Part shown: piece by piece, positions 34,521 to 44,070 of the stretch
Layout of the letters: the number at the start of each line of letters is the position of its first letter
How positions within the stretch are numbered: position 1 is the first letter of the stretch
Source: Shewanella sp. MR-4
Lineage (GTDB): Bacteria > Pseudomonadota > Gammaproteobacteria > Enterobacterales > Shewanellaceae
Direction: 5' to 3'
NCBI RefSeq assembly: GCF_000014685.1
Contig: NC_008321.1
Coordinates: forward strand, 806,001-870,000
Length of the DNA: 64,000 nucleotides
Notes under the pieces: generated by a model
What the model saw: only the letters and a program-made list of their open reading frames with translations
Told to the model about the DNA's origin: nothing
Databases searched by the model: none
Translations under genes and position numbers: made by a program

Positions 34521-36029
34521 TTAGTACTGAACAACGGTCGCAACGTTCATATCACCGGTTTGGTTAACGCTGATGCTGTTGCTGTTGCCTGCTTGCGAAC
34601 CGACAACTAAGTTGTCATTACCAGTTTGGGTGATCATTAGGCTGTTGTTATCACCACGCACACCGAATGAGTTTGATGCGAATGAAGTGCCGCTATCGCC
34701 ACCCACCCAGTTACCGTTACCCGCTTGAGTGATTTGAGCTGAGTTTTCATCACCTTCGATGATTAAATCGATAAGGTTCAGATCGCCACGGTGTTGCAGT
34801 GCAGTCACATCGGCGTTGTTGTTACCCGTTACACTGATGATAGTCTCATTTTGATCACCATCTTGCTCAACATCCACTTCGTTGTCGTTACCCACTGCAT
34901 CCACATAAGCGAAGTTCGTATCACCTTCTTGGCTGATTTCGATGCTGTTGTCTTCACCTGTTGCGAAGGCAACCAGCTCGTTGTTATCACCCTTAGAAGA
35001 TAAGTCGAAATCGTTGTCAGTACCGTAAGCACCAAAGGTCGCGAAGTTAGCATCACCACGTTGTTTTAAGTCAACGTCGTTGCTATCGCCCCATACTTGG
35101 AACTCTGCACCGTTGCTGTCGCCACGTTGCTTGATAGTGATATCGTTGTCGTTACCTTGGATGTCGGCAACTAAAGTATCGCCTACAGTATTGCGGTTGC
35201 CGTCTTGGGCGATATCGATGCTGTTGTCATCGCCTGTGGTCATTGACAGGTAAGCAGTGTTGCTGCTGCCTTCTTGTTTCATGGTGATGTCGTTTTCGCT
35301 ACCTGCTAAGGCGTAAACGAAACCAGTGTGGCTGTCACCCTTTTGATAGATATCGACGCTGTTGTCGTTACCCGCGATGCCTTTAGCCGCACCAAAGTTG
35401 TTGTTACCAATCTGTTCAACCGATACGTCGTTGTTATTGCCCACGTTAGCGGTCAGGTCGAGTGCGATTAAACCCGCTTGGTTGTTGCTACCGTATTGCT
35501 TGATGTCGCCATCGTTGTTATCGCCTTGAACGCGGAATACTGCGAGGTTAGCATCACCTTCTTGTTCTACGAAGGCGCTGTTTTCGTTGCCAGTGATTTC
35601 AACGTAGCTTTCGTTCACTTCACCTAATTGGTTCACAGAAACTAGGTTGTCGTTACCAGCTATGTCGTTGCTGCTTTGGTTGAAGAAACCATCCTGCGCT
35701 ACTTCAGCTTCGTTGTTATTGCCAGTGACGTTAACTGACGCAACATGCCAATCCGTTTGTTGAGTCACAGTGACTTGGTTGGCATCACCCGTTGAGTTAA
35801 CTTGCGCTTCATGCCACACACCGTCTTGCAATACGGTGGCAACTTGGTCGTTACCCGTTTGAGTAACTGCTGCAGCGTTAATTAACCCTGTTTGCGCCAC
35901 TAAGGTGTCTTGACCTTGGCCAGTTTGTTCAACGCTGATGTCGTTAATCAGACTGGCAGCAAATGCTTGGCCACTTAAGCCAGTTGCAATAGCTAGCGCA
36001 ATGAGTGATTTTTTCGCTTGTGATTTCAT
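34521..36029 (-). CDS. csgA: Long curlin repeat protein, putative major amyloid subunit (CsgA-like)
   Basis: A 502-residue secreted protein. A Sec signal (MKSQAKKSLIALAIATGLSG, ending QAFA) is followed by about twenty imperfect repeats of roughly 20-23 residues with the curlin pattern of spaced Gln, Gly and Asn (for example VEQEGDANLAVFRVQGDNND). Classical CsgA has five repeats in about 150 residues, so this is a greatly extended version. Many repeats carry Asp/Glu, giving an acidic protein. It follows the CsgB-like gene by 14 bases. No csgE, csgF or csgG is in the window. Curli-like fibre formation is inferred from the family. Confidence 0.85.
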   Translation of the reverse strand: MKSQAKKSLIALAIATGLSGQAFAASLINDISVEQTGQGQDTLVAQTGLINAAAVTQTGNDQVATVLQDGVWHEAQVNSTGDANQVTVTQQTDWHVASVNVTGNNNEAEVAQDGFFNQSSNDIAGNDNLVSVNQLGEVNESYVEITGNENSAFVEQEGDANLAVFRVQGDNNDGDIKQYGSNNQAGLIALDLTANVGNNNDVSVEQIGNNNFGAAKGIAGNDNSVDIYQKGDSHTGFVYALAGSENDITMKQEGSSNTAYLSMTTGDDNSIDIAQDGNRNTVGDTLVADIQGNDNDITIKQRGDSNGAEFQVWGDSNDVDLKQRGDANFATFGAYGTDNDFDLSSKGDNNELVAFATGEDNSIEISQEGDTNFAYVDAVGNDNEVDVEQDGDQNETIISVTGNNNADVTALQHRGDLNLIDLIIEGDENSAQITQAGNGNWVGGDSGTSFASNSFGVRGDNNSLMITQTGNDNLVVGSQAGNSNSISVNQTGDMNVATVVQY

Positions 36030-36043
36030 GTGACTCTCCCTGT

Positions 36044-36463
36044 TTAATACTGAGTTATTGAGATTGCAGCACCATCTGCAATCTGCTGGATCGAAAAATT
36101 GCCGCTTCCTAGTTGGTTCAATTGCACCAAATTGTCATTGCCAATCTGGGTGATTGAAGCCGTGTTTTGAGTGCCGACTTGCAGTAGTTGGACTTCATTG
36201 TTGGAACCAATCTGTGTCACAAGCGAAACGTTGTCGTTACCTGCTTGCGTCGCATAGGCGCTGTTATCGCTGCCCGATTGGATCACTATCGCTTGGTTTG
36301 CCGTACCTTGCTGCACTAGGTCGATAAGGTTATCGCGCCCAGAACGCTCAATGAGCGCCTGCAGGGTAATGGGCAGTTCACTGACATCCGCCGCTTGGCT
36401 GGGTGACAGACAACTACATAACAAGATGAGCAGTACCAAAAAGCGTGTTAATAGACTTGGCAC
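36044..36463 (-). CDS. csgB: Curlin minor subunit / nucleator (CsgB-like)
   Basis: A 139-residue secreted protein. GTG at 36463 is taken as the start because AAGGAG lies six bases upstream and the product then begins with a clean signal peptide (SLLTRFLVLLILLCSC, ending PSQA). Five short repeats with curlin spacing follow (LVQQGTANQAIVIQSGSDNS, and so on). It is first in the two-gene operon, as csgB is in enterobacteria, and would nucleate the long subunit. Confidence 0.82.
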   Translation of the reverse strand: MPSLLTRFLVLLILLCSCLSPSQAADVSELPITLQALIERSGRDNLIDLVQQGTANQAIVIQSGSDNSAYATQAGNDNVSLVTQIGSNNEVQLLQVGTQNTASITQIGNDNLVQLNQLGSGNFSIQQIADGAAISITQY

Positions 36464-36864
36464 AAGTGACTCCTTGTATGTATAGGTGTTTTGGCTGGCT
36501 GAAAAACACACCAACCAATTCAGGCATCAAGGTACGAGTCATAGGGCCGAGAGACAATTGGCCGAAAGGGTATTTATTTGTTGGGGAACAATAGCCAGCT
36601 AGGTAGGATTAACTTTTGTTAATCCTATGATAAATCAGTTTATTGTCTATGTGTGCGCCGTACGTCTTCCCTTTTAACCTACCAAGTCGGTCTAGTAGTT
36701 AAGTCGTATTTCGCAGTGGGCGGCTTTTTTAAGTTGAAACATTATGGCAACAATTTACCGGCAAACATACTGGATGTTCGTCGCTATTATCCAATCAATT
36801 TTGAGCGGAGGCTGCGTAATTGCGGTTCCAGAATTTCAACGTAAAGGACTATAGGAAGCTCAAT
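36464..36864. other. Divergent intergenic region, curlin operon / exoprotease
   Basis: 401 bases between divergent transcription units. It must contain both promoters; none was assigned with confidence. A perfect inverted repeat at 36604-36627 is listed separately. Confidence 0.5.
36604..36627. repeat. Perfect 10-bp inverted repeat in the curlin/protease intergenic region
   Basis: TAGGATTAAC and its complement enclose TTTT. There is no terminal T run, so an operator is more likely than a terminator. Confidence 0.6.
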
Positions 36865-39372
36865 ATGTCGATAAAACTCTCACCACTGGCGTTAGCAATT
36901 GCAGGAGCGATGACACTGTCAGCCGTGCCCGCTATGGCAAAAGATGCCCCTGTCTATGAAAAAGATGCCATTCTCGTGGTGTATAAAGACAATGCGACGA
37001 AGGCGGAGCGCTCGGCGGCTCAGCGTTTAATTCGTGGCACCTTAACCGATGCCAATGCGGACGGTGTCGATGATAAGTTCCAGCATTTACTCAATGGCAA
37101 ATTGGCACGTTTAGCCCTGCGTAAGGGCGCCAATATTGAAGATGCGATTAAGGTGATTAGCCGTCATCCGGCGGTGAAATATGCCGAACCTAACTATATT
37201 CTTAAGGCGATAGGCACGCCTGACGATCCAAGCTTTGCTAGCCTGTGGGGCATGAATAACACGGGACAAAACGGTGGCACCGTCGATGCGGATATCGATG
37301 CACCAGAAGCGTGGGAAATCACTACCGGCAGTTCGGATGTGGTGATTGGGGTGATTGACACTGGGGTGGATTACAATCATCCCGATCTACAGACCAACAT
37401 GTGGGTGAATGGTGGCGAGATCCCGGGTAACGGTATCGACGATGACGGCAACGGCGTGATCGACGATGTTCATGGTTACAGCGCGGTCAACAATAACGGT
37501 AACCCAATGGACGGTAACGGCCACGGTACACATGTGTCTGGCACTATTGGCGCTAAAGGCAATAACGGCGTGGGTGTCGTTGGGGTGAACTGGGACGTTA
37601 AAATCGCCGCCTGTCAGTTCCTCGATGCCGATGGTTATGGTTCTACCGCAGGCGCGATTGCCTGTTTGGACTACTTTACCGATCTTAAGGTTAATCATGG
37701 CGTGGATATCAAAGCTACCAACAACTCTTGGGGCGGCGGCAGCTTTAGCCAAGCATTAAAAGATGCGATTGAAGCGGGTGGTGAAGCAGGCATTTTATTT
37801 GTTGCAGCAGCAGGTAACGATGCGGTCGATAACGATGCCAGCCCACATTATCCCTCAAGCTACGATTCGGATGTGGTGTTGTCTATTGCCAGTACCGACC
37901 GTAATGACCGTATGTCAGATTTCTCCCAGTGGGGCTTAACCAGTGTTGATATGGGCGCGCCTGGCACGGCGATTCTGTCAACCATCCCAGGCGGTGGCTA
38001 TGCCACTTACTCTGGTACCTCAATGGCGACGCCCCACGTGACAGGTGCGGCGGCACTCGTGTGGTCATTAAATCCAGATCTCTCGCCAGTAGAAATGAAA
38101 TCCTTACTGATGGCGTCGGGTGATGCGAATGCGGACCTCACTGCTAAAACCGTGGCAGGTACGCGCCTCAATGTGGCAAATGCCTTAGAGCAGGCAAACC
38201 CATCTCCTAGCTATAAGTTTACAGTATCGCCAGCATCGCAATCGGTGGAAGCGGGTAACACGGCAAGTTATAACTTTAGTGTCGGTAGTGTGGCAGGGTG
38301 GGAAGGTGATGTGGCTCTTAGCGTAGCCGTGTCTCCAGCGCTTGAAGGCGTATCCTTATCAGCCTCAACTGTTTCTGCGGGTGGTTCATTTACCTTAGAT
38401 GTTGCGACAACGGCGCAAACTGCTTGGGGTGATTACAGCATCACAGTAACAGGTACCGATGGCACCATTGAAAAGTCTAAAGTCGTTTCACTGAATGTGT
38501 TCCCTCAGGGATTAAATGACTTTAGCTATGGCAATGAAAACGCTGTTGCTATCCCTGATAACAACGCTAATGGCGTGGTGAGCACTATCGACGTGACCGA
38601 CGATGTGCAGATTTTTGGTGTGACCGCCGATGTGAATATCAGCCACACTTGGATTGGTGACTTACGTGTCGTGTTAACCTCTCCAGCGGGTACCGAAGTG
38701 GTTCTGCATAACCGTGAGGGCGGCAGCGCCGACAACATCGTTAAGAGCTGGGACTTAAGCGCGTTTGACGGTGAAAATGCCCAGGGTACTTGGTCATTAT
38801 CTGTTGACGACAATGCGGGCGCGGACACGGGGACCCTGAATAACTGGGGCTTAGTGATCAGCGGTTTAGGTGAAGCCTCTCCTGCGGCACCTGTTGCAGG
38901 TTTCGAGTATGCGGTTGAAGGCTTAAGCGTTGCCTTTACTAACACTAGTACCGATGCAAACGATGATATCGTGAGCTATAGCTGGGATTTTGGTGATGAC
39001 ACAAACTCTAGTGAAATGAACCCAAGCCATGTGTTTGCTGCCGCTGGTACCTACAGAGTGTCGCTTACCGTGACTGACGCCATGGAGCATAGCAACACTG
39101 TGACCATGGAAGTGCAAGTGTATGAGCATAGCATCAGTGCTGCTGTGACTCGTGCGTTAGTCTCTCGCCGTGGCAGTGCTATGGTTGACCTCACATGGGA
39201 TAGCGCTTTAGGTGAAAGCGTCGCCCTGTACCGTGATGGCGAGTTAGTGGCCACGACTGAAAACGATGGTAACTACCGCGATCGCTTCACAACGACGGCA
39301 TCGAGTGTGACGTACCAAGTGTGTGAAACCACAGGCTCACTCTGTTCTGCGGCGGTTGTCGCGCAGTTCTAA
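36865..39372 (+). CDS. Secreted subtilisin-like (S8) serine protease with P-domain and PKD domain
   Basis: An 835-residue exoprotease. Signal peptide (about 1-26), inhibitor-I9-like propeptide (about 30-110), then an S8 domain with catalytic Asp in VIDTGVDYNHPD (about 163), His in GHGTHVSG (about 219) and Ser in GTSMATPHVTG (about 385). A proprotein-convertase P-domain (about 550-670) and a PKD domain (about 680-765; YSWDFGDD) follow. The start at 36865 has AGGAAG upstream and gives a clean signal; a longer frame to 36820 does not. Divergent from the curlin operon, so it may act in matrix or nutrient turnover. Confidence 0.92.
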   Translation: MSIKLSPLALAIAGAMTLSAVPAMAKDAPVYEKDAILVVYKDNATKAERSAAQRLIRGTLTDANADGVDDKFQHLLNGKLARLALRKGANIEDAIKVISRHPAVKYAEPNYILKAIGTPDDPSFASLWGMNNTGQNGGTVDADIDAPEAWEITTGSSDVVIGVIDTGVDYNHPDLQTNMWVNGGEIPGNGIDDDGNGVIDDVHGYSAVNNNGNPMDGNGHGTHVSGTIGAKGNNGVGVVGVNWDVKIAACQFLDADGYGSTAGAIACLDYFTDLKVNHGVDIKATNNSWGGGSFSQALKDAIEAGGEAGILFVAAAGNDAVDNDASPHYPSSYDSDVVLSIASTDRNDRMSDFSQWGLTSVDMGAPGTAILSTIPGGGYATYSGTSMATPHVTGAAALVWSLNPDLSPVEMKSLLMASGDANADLTAKTVAGTRLNVANALEQANPSPSYKFTVSPASQSVEAGNTASYNFSVGSVAGWEGDVALSVAVSPALEGVSLSASTVSAGGSFTLDVATTAQTAWGDYSITVTGTDGTIEKSKVVSLNVFPQGLNDFSYGNENAVAIPDNNANGVVSTIDVTDDVQIFGVTADVNISHTWIGDLRVVLTSPAGTEVVLHNREGGSADNIVKSWDLSAFDGENAQGTWSLSVDDNAGADTGTLNNWGLVISGLGEASPAAPVAGFEYAVEGLSVAFTNTSTDANDDIVSYSWDFGDDTNSSEMNPSHVFAAAGTYRVSLTVTDAMEHSNTVTMEVQVYEHSISAAVTRALVSRRGSAMVDLTWDSALGESVALYRDGELVATTENDGNYRDRFTTTASSVTYQVCETTGSLCSAAVVAQF

Positions 39373-39389
39373 TGAAGCCATAAATTAAC

Positions 39390-39415
39390 AAGGCGACCCT
39401 AGGGTCGCCTTTTTT
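39390..39415 (+). terminator. Terminator of the protease gene
   Basis: The 22-base perfect palindrome AAGGCGACCCT-AGGGTCGCCTT is followed by TTTT. Confidence 0.88.
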
Positions 39416-39433
39416 GTTCTCTAGACTCGAAAG

Positions 39434-39955
39434 CTAAGGTTTTTCTTTCACTTCCTCAGGCTCGGTTTCGGCGGAAATTTGTGTTTTCCTGTCGGATAAC
39501 TGCTGTATTGCCTGGGTGTTATTTGAGGTTAAGCCATTAAAATGATAGTTAATTTTATTGAGCTGGCTGATGTATTCAGGGTCATCCTTTTCCTTATGTT
39601 GCCAGTAACGCTGCCGCTCCAATTTTTGTAATTCACTGGCCCTTAGGATTTCAAAATAGCTGTTTTCCTGCTTTAGCCGATACAGCTCGGCATCGAGCAG
39701 TTGCAGCAATTTTTCCTTAGAAATCGTTTGGCTATTGAGTAAGGATTGCAGCGGGTCGACAGGCGTCTCGCGTTTGTCTGAATCGGTTTCCGTGGTGATC
39801 CCTAGCTGATACTCAATCTTATGTTGGCTATATTCCTGTGGGCAGGCGGTTTGGCTAAAGACGACCTTATCGTCCTTGCGACATTTATAGACAGTATTCG
39901 CCAGCGCCGTTGTTGGCAGTGCCATACAAATAAGAGTCACTATGAGTCTTGCCAT
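39434..39955 (-). CDS. DUF4124-type exported protein
   Basis: A 173-residue protein with a signal peptide (MARLIVTLICMALPTTALA) followed by a short DUF4124 module (VYKCRKDDKVVFSQTACP, with its conserved Cys pair). The remainder is highly charged, probably helical or coiled coil (about 75-165). Function is unknown. It is convergent with the protease and monocistronic. Confidence 0.75.
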   Translation of the reverse strand: MARLIVTLICMALPTTALANTVYKCRKDDKVVFSQTACPQEYSQHKIEYQLGITTETDSDKRETPVDPLQSLLNSQTISKEKLLQLLDAELYRLKQENSYFEILRASELQKLERQRYWQHKEKDDPEYISQLNKINYHFNGLTSNNTQAIQQLSDRKTQISAETEPEEVKEKP

Positions 39956-40203
39956 TCGACGACAGATCCTTTGTATCCGCGATGATGAATAAAATACGTA
40001 TTGCTACTGCGCCAGATTGAAGCTGAGTCTGCGTGTTCTTTAAACTCTAGCAGCTATATATCTGAGGGGCAGAAATACTTGTTACTGAGCATTAACAACC
40101 GTGAATACTATGGCGTAACTCAAAGAATAAAACCAGTTTTTTGACGATGGAATTTTTTTGACACTCAATAGATTGAGACGCGTCTGCGCAGAACCGCACA
40201 AAC

Positions 40204-40228
40204 AAAAAAGGAGCCTAAGCTCCTTTTT
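40204..40228 (-). terminator. Terminator of the panBC operon
   Basis: On the minus strand AAAAAGGAGC-TTAG-GCTCCTTTTTT, just after the panC stop. Confidence 0.88.
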
Positions 40229-40244
40229 CTCATGCTTAAAACCC

Positions 40245-41090
40245 TTAGCGGTCGAAGCGCAGATTATCGATAAGACGCGCTTTACCTAAGTAAGCGGCGG
40301 CCAAAATAACTAGTGCTTGATCCTGTGGCTCGGCATTCGCCAGGGTGGTAGCATGGCGAACTTCTAAGTAATCCGGGGTAAAGCCTGCGGCGATAAGGCT
40401 CGCTTTGGCTTCCTCTGTGACTTGTTCGATGCTAACGCCTTGTTTGATGCCTTGCGCCATAGCATCGATGGCTTTTTTCAACGCCGGCGCGGCGGCTTTT
40501 TCTTCCTCTGTCAGGTAGCCATTGCGTGAACTCATGGCTAAGCCCGAGGCTTCACGAATGGTATCTACACCAATAATTTCAATCGGCAGTGACAAGTCTT
40601 CAACCATAGTGCGGATCACTAACAGTTGTTGATAATCCTTATTACCAAAGAAAGCGACATCGGGCAGCACTATGTTGAACAGTTTGCAGACGATAGTTGC
40701 CACGCCGCGGAAATGACCGGGACGACTGGCACCGCAGAGTACATCGGAAATTCCCGGTACTTCGACATAGGTTTGCTGCGCCAAGCCTTTGGGATAAATA
40801 ATCGCTGGCGTTGGGGTGAACAGCAGCTCGGCACCCGCAGCGGTCAGCGCTTGGCTATCGGCCTCTAAGGTGCGCGGGTAGGCATCGAGATCTTCGTTCT
40901 GTCCAAACTGCATGGGATTCACGAAGATTGATACGACCACATGGTCGCACTTCTTCGCTGCTTCTTTCACTAAGGTGATGTGTCCCTGATGGAGATTGCC
41001 CATGGTCGGCACAAAGGCGACGGTCTCGCCCTGGGCACGCCATGCCCGCACTTGAGTACGAATATCATCGATATGGGCGCTAGTGATCAT
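40245..41090 (-). CDS. panC: Pantothenate synthetase
   Basis: A 281-residue cytoplasmic enzyme that condenses pantoate and beta-alanine with ATP to give pantothenate. Motifs: [16 protein letters not shown] (HIGH-like nucleotide site, about 25-40), [11 protein letters not shown] (about 57-67) and the KMSKS-like region SSRNGYL (about 188). It lies about 50 bases after panB. Confidence 0.96.
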
Positions 41091-41141
41091 TAACTCTTAC
41101 CTTGCTAAAACTTGAAATTAGTTGAACCTGTGCTCTGACTC

Positions 41142-41936
41142 TTAGCTAAATGTGTGCTCTGAACTTGGGAAGGTGCCATTGGCCACTTCTTCAATATAAG
41201 CGCGTACTGCCGAGCGGATTTCACCCGTTTGCTTGAGGTAGTTCTTTGAAAAACGTGGAATATAACCACTCGAAATACCGAGCACATCGTGCATCACTAG
41301 GATCTGACCATCTGTGGTGGCGCCAGCGCCGATGCCGATCACTGGGATAGTTAATGCTTGAGTGATGGCGGTGGCGAGAGATTCCGGAATACATTCAACC
41401 ACTAAGAGTTGTGCGCCAGCAGCTTCTAAGGCTTTGGCTTCATCGAGAATGCGCTGGGCATTTTCAGCATCGCGGCCTTGTACTTTAAAGCCACCAAAAA
41501 CGTGTACCGATTGCGGGGTAAGGCCCAAGTGGGCGCAGACAGGAATACCGCGCTCGGTCAGTTTAGTCACGGTTTCGAGTAACCAGTGACCGCCTTCCAG
41601 CTTCACCATATTGGCACCCGCCTGCATCAGTGCAGTGGCGTTTTCCATTGCTTGTTCTGGCGTGGCGTAACTCATAAATGGCATGTCGGCGATCAGCAGT
41701 GAACGCTCGATACCGCGACGCACACAACGGGTGTGGTAAGCAATATCGGCTGTCGTGACAGGCAGCGTATCATCGTGGCCTTGCAGAACCATTCCCAAAG
41801 AATCGCCGACCAGTAGCACATCGATGCCTTCGCCGTCGAACGCACTGGCAAAGCTGGCATCATAGGCTGTCAGAGCGGTGAATTTTCTACCTTCCTGTTT
41901 GTATTTCAACAGGGTTGAGCTAGTAACTTTAGACAT
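41142..41936 (-). CDS. panB: 3-methyl-2-oxobutanoate hydroxymethyltransferase
   Basis: A 264-residue enzyme that makes ketopantoate from 2-oxoisovalerate and methylene-tetrahydrofolate. Motifs: TAYDASFASAFDGEGIDVLL, VGDSLGMVLQGHDDTLPVT and KLEGG. ATG 41936 (MSKVTSSTLLKYK) is preferred over an in-frame TTG at 41951. It is first in the panB-panC pair and follows folK after about 55 bases, so pcnB-folK-panB-panC probably form one unit. Confidence 0.95.
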   Translation of the reverse strand: MSKVTSSTLLKYKQEGRKFTALTAYDASFASAFDGEGIDVLLVGDSLGMVLQGHDDTLPVTTADIAYHTRCVRRGIERSLLIADMPFMSYATPEQAMENATALMQAGANMVKLEGGHWLLETVTKLTERGIPVCAHLGLTPQSVHVFGGFKVQGRDAENAQRILDEAKALEAAGAQLLVVECIPESLATAITQALTIPVIGIGAGATTDGQILVMHDVLGISSGYIPRFSKNYLKQTGEIRSAVRAYIEEVANGTFPSSEHTFS

Positions 41937-41992
41937 ATGGGTGATCTTCAAACCAAATAGAAGTGGTGTTATAAGCTAACTTGGGGCTGACT

Positions 41993-42481
41993 TCAATGAT
42001 CATTGCCCAGTAGTTGTAACTCGGCCAAGTATTTTTCACTGATAAGGCTGCGTAGCGGCGTTTTACAGGGTAACACCAGATCCGGTGCTATGGCCGCCAA
42101 GGGCACTAGCACAAAACTACGCTCCTTCATGCCGTAGTGCGGCACTTTGAGTCTGGGCTCATCGATAATGGCATCGCCATATAAGAGTAAGTCGAGATCT
42201 AAGGTTCTGGGGCCCCAACGTTCTTTACGGACGCGGCCCTGAGTGTTTTCAATCTCTTGCAGTGCATCTAACAGGGCGATGGGCGCCAGAGAGGTCTCAA
42301 AGCTGGCAACGGCATTGATATAGTCGGGTTGCACTACGTCACCCATGGGAGCTGAGCCGTAATAGGGCGATACCTTGAGGCTTTGATTTTCAGCCAAGGC
42401 GGACAAGGCCGCAACGGCATTGTCCAATTGAGCTTTGGGATCTTCAAGATTTGCCCCGAGGGCGACAAAAACTTGAGTCAT
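41993..42481 (-). CDS. folK: 2-amino-4-hydroxy-6-hydroxymethyldihydropteridine pyrophosphokinase
   Basis: A 162-residue folate-pathway kinase that pyrophosphorylates hydroxymethyldihydropterin. Motifs: VALGANLEDP and the active-site GPRTLDLDLLLYG (about 92-104). Its start overlaps the pcnB stop by one base, so translation is coupled. Confidence 0.95.
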   Translation of the reverse strand: MTQVFVALGANLEDPKAQLDNAVAALSALAENQSLKVSPYYGSAPMGDVVQPDYINAVASFETSLAPIALLDALQEIENTQGRVRKERWGPRTLDLDLLLYGDAIIDEPRLKVPHYGMKERSFVLVPLAAIAPDLVLPCKTPLRSLISEKYLAELQLLGNDH

Positions 42482-43917
42482 TATTCTTCGGCTTTGGCTT
42501 TCGCGGCACTTGGGCGGCGGCGACGGCGCTGTGGAGCGTTACGGTTACGATTGCCCGAGGCTTTGTTACCACTGCGGGCAATGGCTAAACGTTCGGTTTC
42601 ATCTGCTTCAACAAACTGTTGCCACCATGCCGCACTCTTAGCGACATTGCCACCTTCGACTTCGCCGCGCAGTAACAGTAAGTCGTAGGCGGCTCTAAAT
42701 TTAGGATGCTCTAACAGTTTAAAGGCGCGCGTGCCTTGGCTGCGATCGAAGCGTAACTGCAATTGCCAGATGTCTTTTGCTGGAGTGCTGAAACGGCGTG
42801 GAATGCTAATAGTTTGGCATTGCTGCTCAATCACATCACCCATGGCGGCAAAAAATGCATCGTATAAGGTCAGGCCGCTCTCGACCGCGATATCTTCGGC
42901 GCGTTGACGTAGTGGATACCAAAGGATCGCCGCATAGAAGAATGACGGAGTGACAGGTTTATCTTCGTTCACGCGCGTATCCGTGCTCTTCATAATGGCT
43001 TGCACCATTTTCATAGCAGGGCCTTTCGGCGCTTCTTTTAGCAGAGCATCCACTTGAGGGAATAGGGGCTCGAATAGCTTATATTCCTGCATCATCTCAA
43101 AGTTGGCCATGGCCTTACCGGCGAAGAAGAGTTTCAGTACTTCTTCATACATGCGGGCGGCAGGAATGTCTTTGAGCAGCGGTGCTAATTGTTTGATAGG
43201 TTTAGCGGTCACTTCATCGATAGTCATGCTGAGCTTAGTGGCAAAACGCACGGCTCTGAGCATACGTACCGGATCTTCACGGTAACGGGTTTCGGGATCG
43301 CCAATCAGCCTTAAGGTTCCCGCCTTAAGATCATCCATACCGCCGCCATAGCTGCGGATAGAGTAGTCGCTGATATCGTAGTAAAGGGCGTTAACGGTAA
43401 AATCGCGGCGCTCTGCGTCTTCATCGATTTCGCCATACACGTTATCCCTGAGCAAACGCCCTTCGGCATTGGCTTTGGAAATTTTTTCATTACTTTCACC
43501 GTGGTGGCCACGGAAAGTAGCCACTTCAATCACATCGCGGCCAAACACAATATGGGCGAGGCGGAAACGGCGGCCCACCACACGGCAATTGCGGAATAAC
43601 TTTTTAATTTCTTCCGGGGTTGCATTGGTGACTACGTCGAAGTCTTTCGGTTCGAGTCCGAGGAGCAAATCCCGTACACCCCCACCGACCAAATAGGCTT
43701 GAAAACCTGATTTATTCAATCGGTATAGTACTTTAAGTGCGTTTTCGCTGATCTGCTTACGGGAAATCGAATGCGCGTCCCGCGGCACGAGCGATAAGCT
43801 TAAGCCGCCTGAAGTGAGTTCTGGCGTTTGGGGTTCAATCTGAGCTGGAGTCGGAGCGGTCGTTTTAGGCGCGTCTTCAAATAGCTGCTTGCAGAATTGG
43901 CTGATACGGCGAAAAAT
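42481..43917 (-). CDS. pcnB: Poly(A) polymerase I with apparent AUU start
   Basis: A 478-residue RNA 3'-adenylating enzyme that promotes RNA decay. Nucleotidyltransferase motif GGGVRDLLLG with the DFDVVTNAT metal-site segment, RRFRLAHIVFG and REDPVRMLRAVRFATKL are visible; the C-terminus is Arg/Lys-rich. The conventional start (GTG 43788) begins inside the conserved PRDAHSISRK region. In-frame sequence continues 43 codons upstream with no ATG, GTG or TTG, to ATT 43917, giving FRRISQFCKQLF. That resembles E. coli PcnB (FTRVANFCRKVL), which is reported to start at AUU. GAGG lies six bases upstream of the ATT. Confidence 0.85.
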   Translation of the reverse strand: MFRRISQFCKQLFEDAPKTTAPTPAQIEPQTPELTSGGLSLSLVPRDAHSISRKQISENALKVLYRLNKSGFQAYLVGGGVRDLLLGLEPKDFDVVTNATPEEIKKLFRNCRVVGRRFRLAHIVFGRDVIEVATFRGHHGESNEKISKANAEGRLLRDNVYGEIDEDAERRDFTVNALYYDISDYSIRSYGGGMDDLKAGTLRLIGDPETRYREDPVRMLRAVRFATKLSMTIDEVTAKPIKQLAPLLKDIPAARMYEEVLKLFFAGKAMANFEMMQEYKLFEPLFPQVDALLKEAPKGPAMKMVQAIMKSTDTRVNEDKPVTPSFFYAAILWYPLRQRAEDIAVESGLTLYDAFFAAMGDVIEQQCQTISIPRRFSTPAKDIWQLQLRFDRSQGTRAFKLLEHPKFRAAYDLLLLRGEVEGGNVAKSAAWWQQFVEADETERLAIARSGNKASGNRNRNAPQRRRRRPSAAKAKAEE

Positions 43918-44070
43918 GGGACACCTCGGAATGTATCTGTTATGTGATTAAAAATCTGGCGGCTATGATATACCAATTGCGCTCCGATGGGTATATCGCG
44001 ATTTTTGAGCTATGCCACGACTTAGCGCTGATAAAATGATGCTTTTTGGCCGATAACTCGCTCATCCGCC

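Noticed and set aside
40164..40185. Short palindromes CTCAATAGATTGAG and AGACGCGTCT
   Set aside because: Stems are short and no adjacent feature supports a function.
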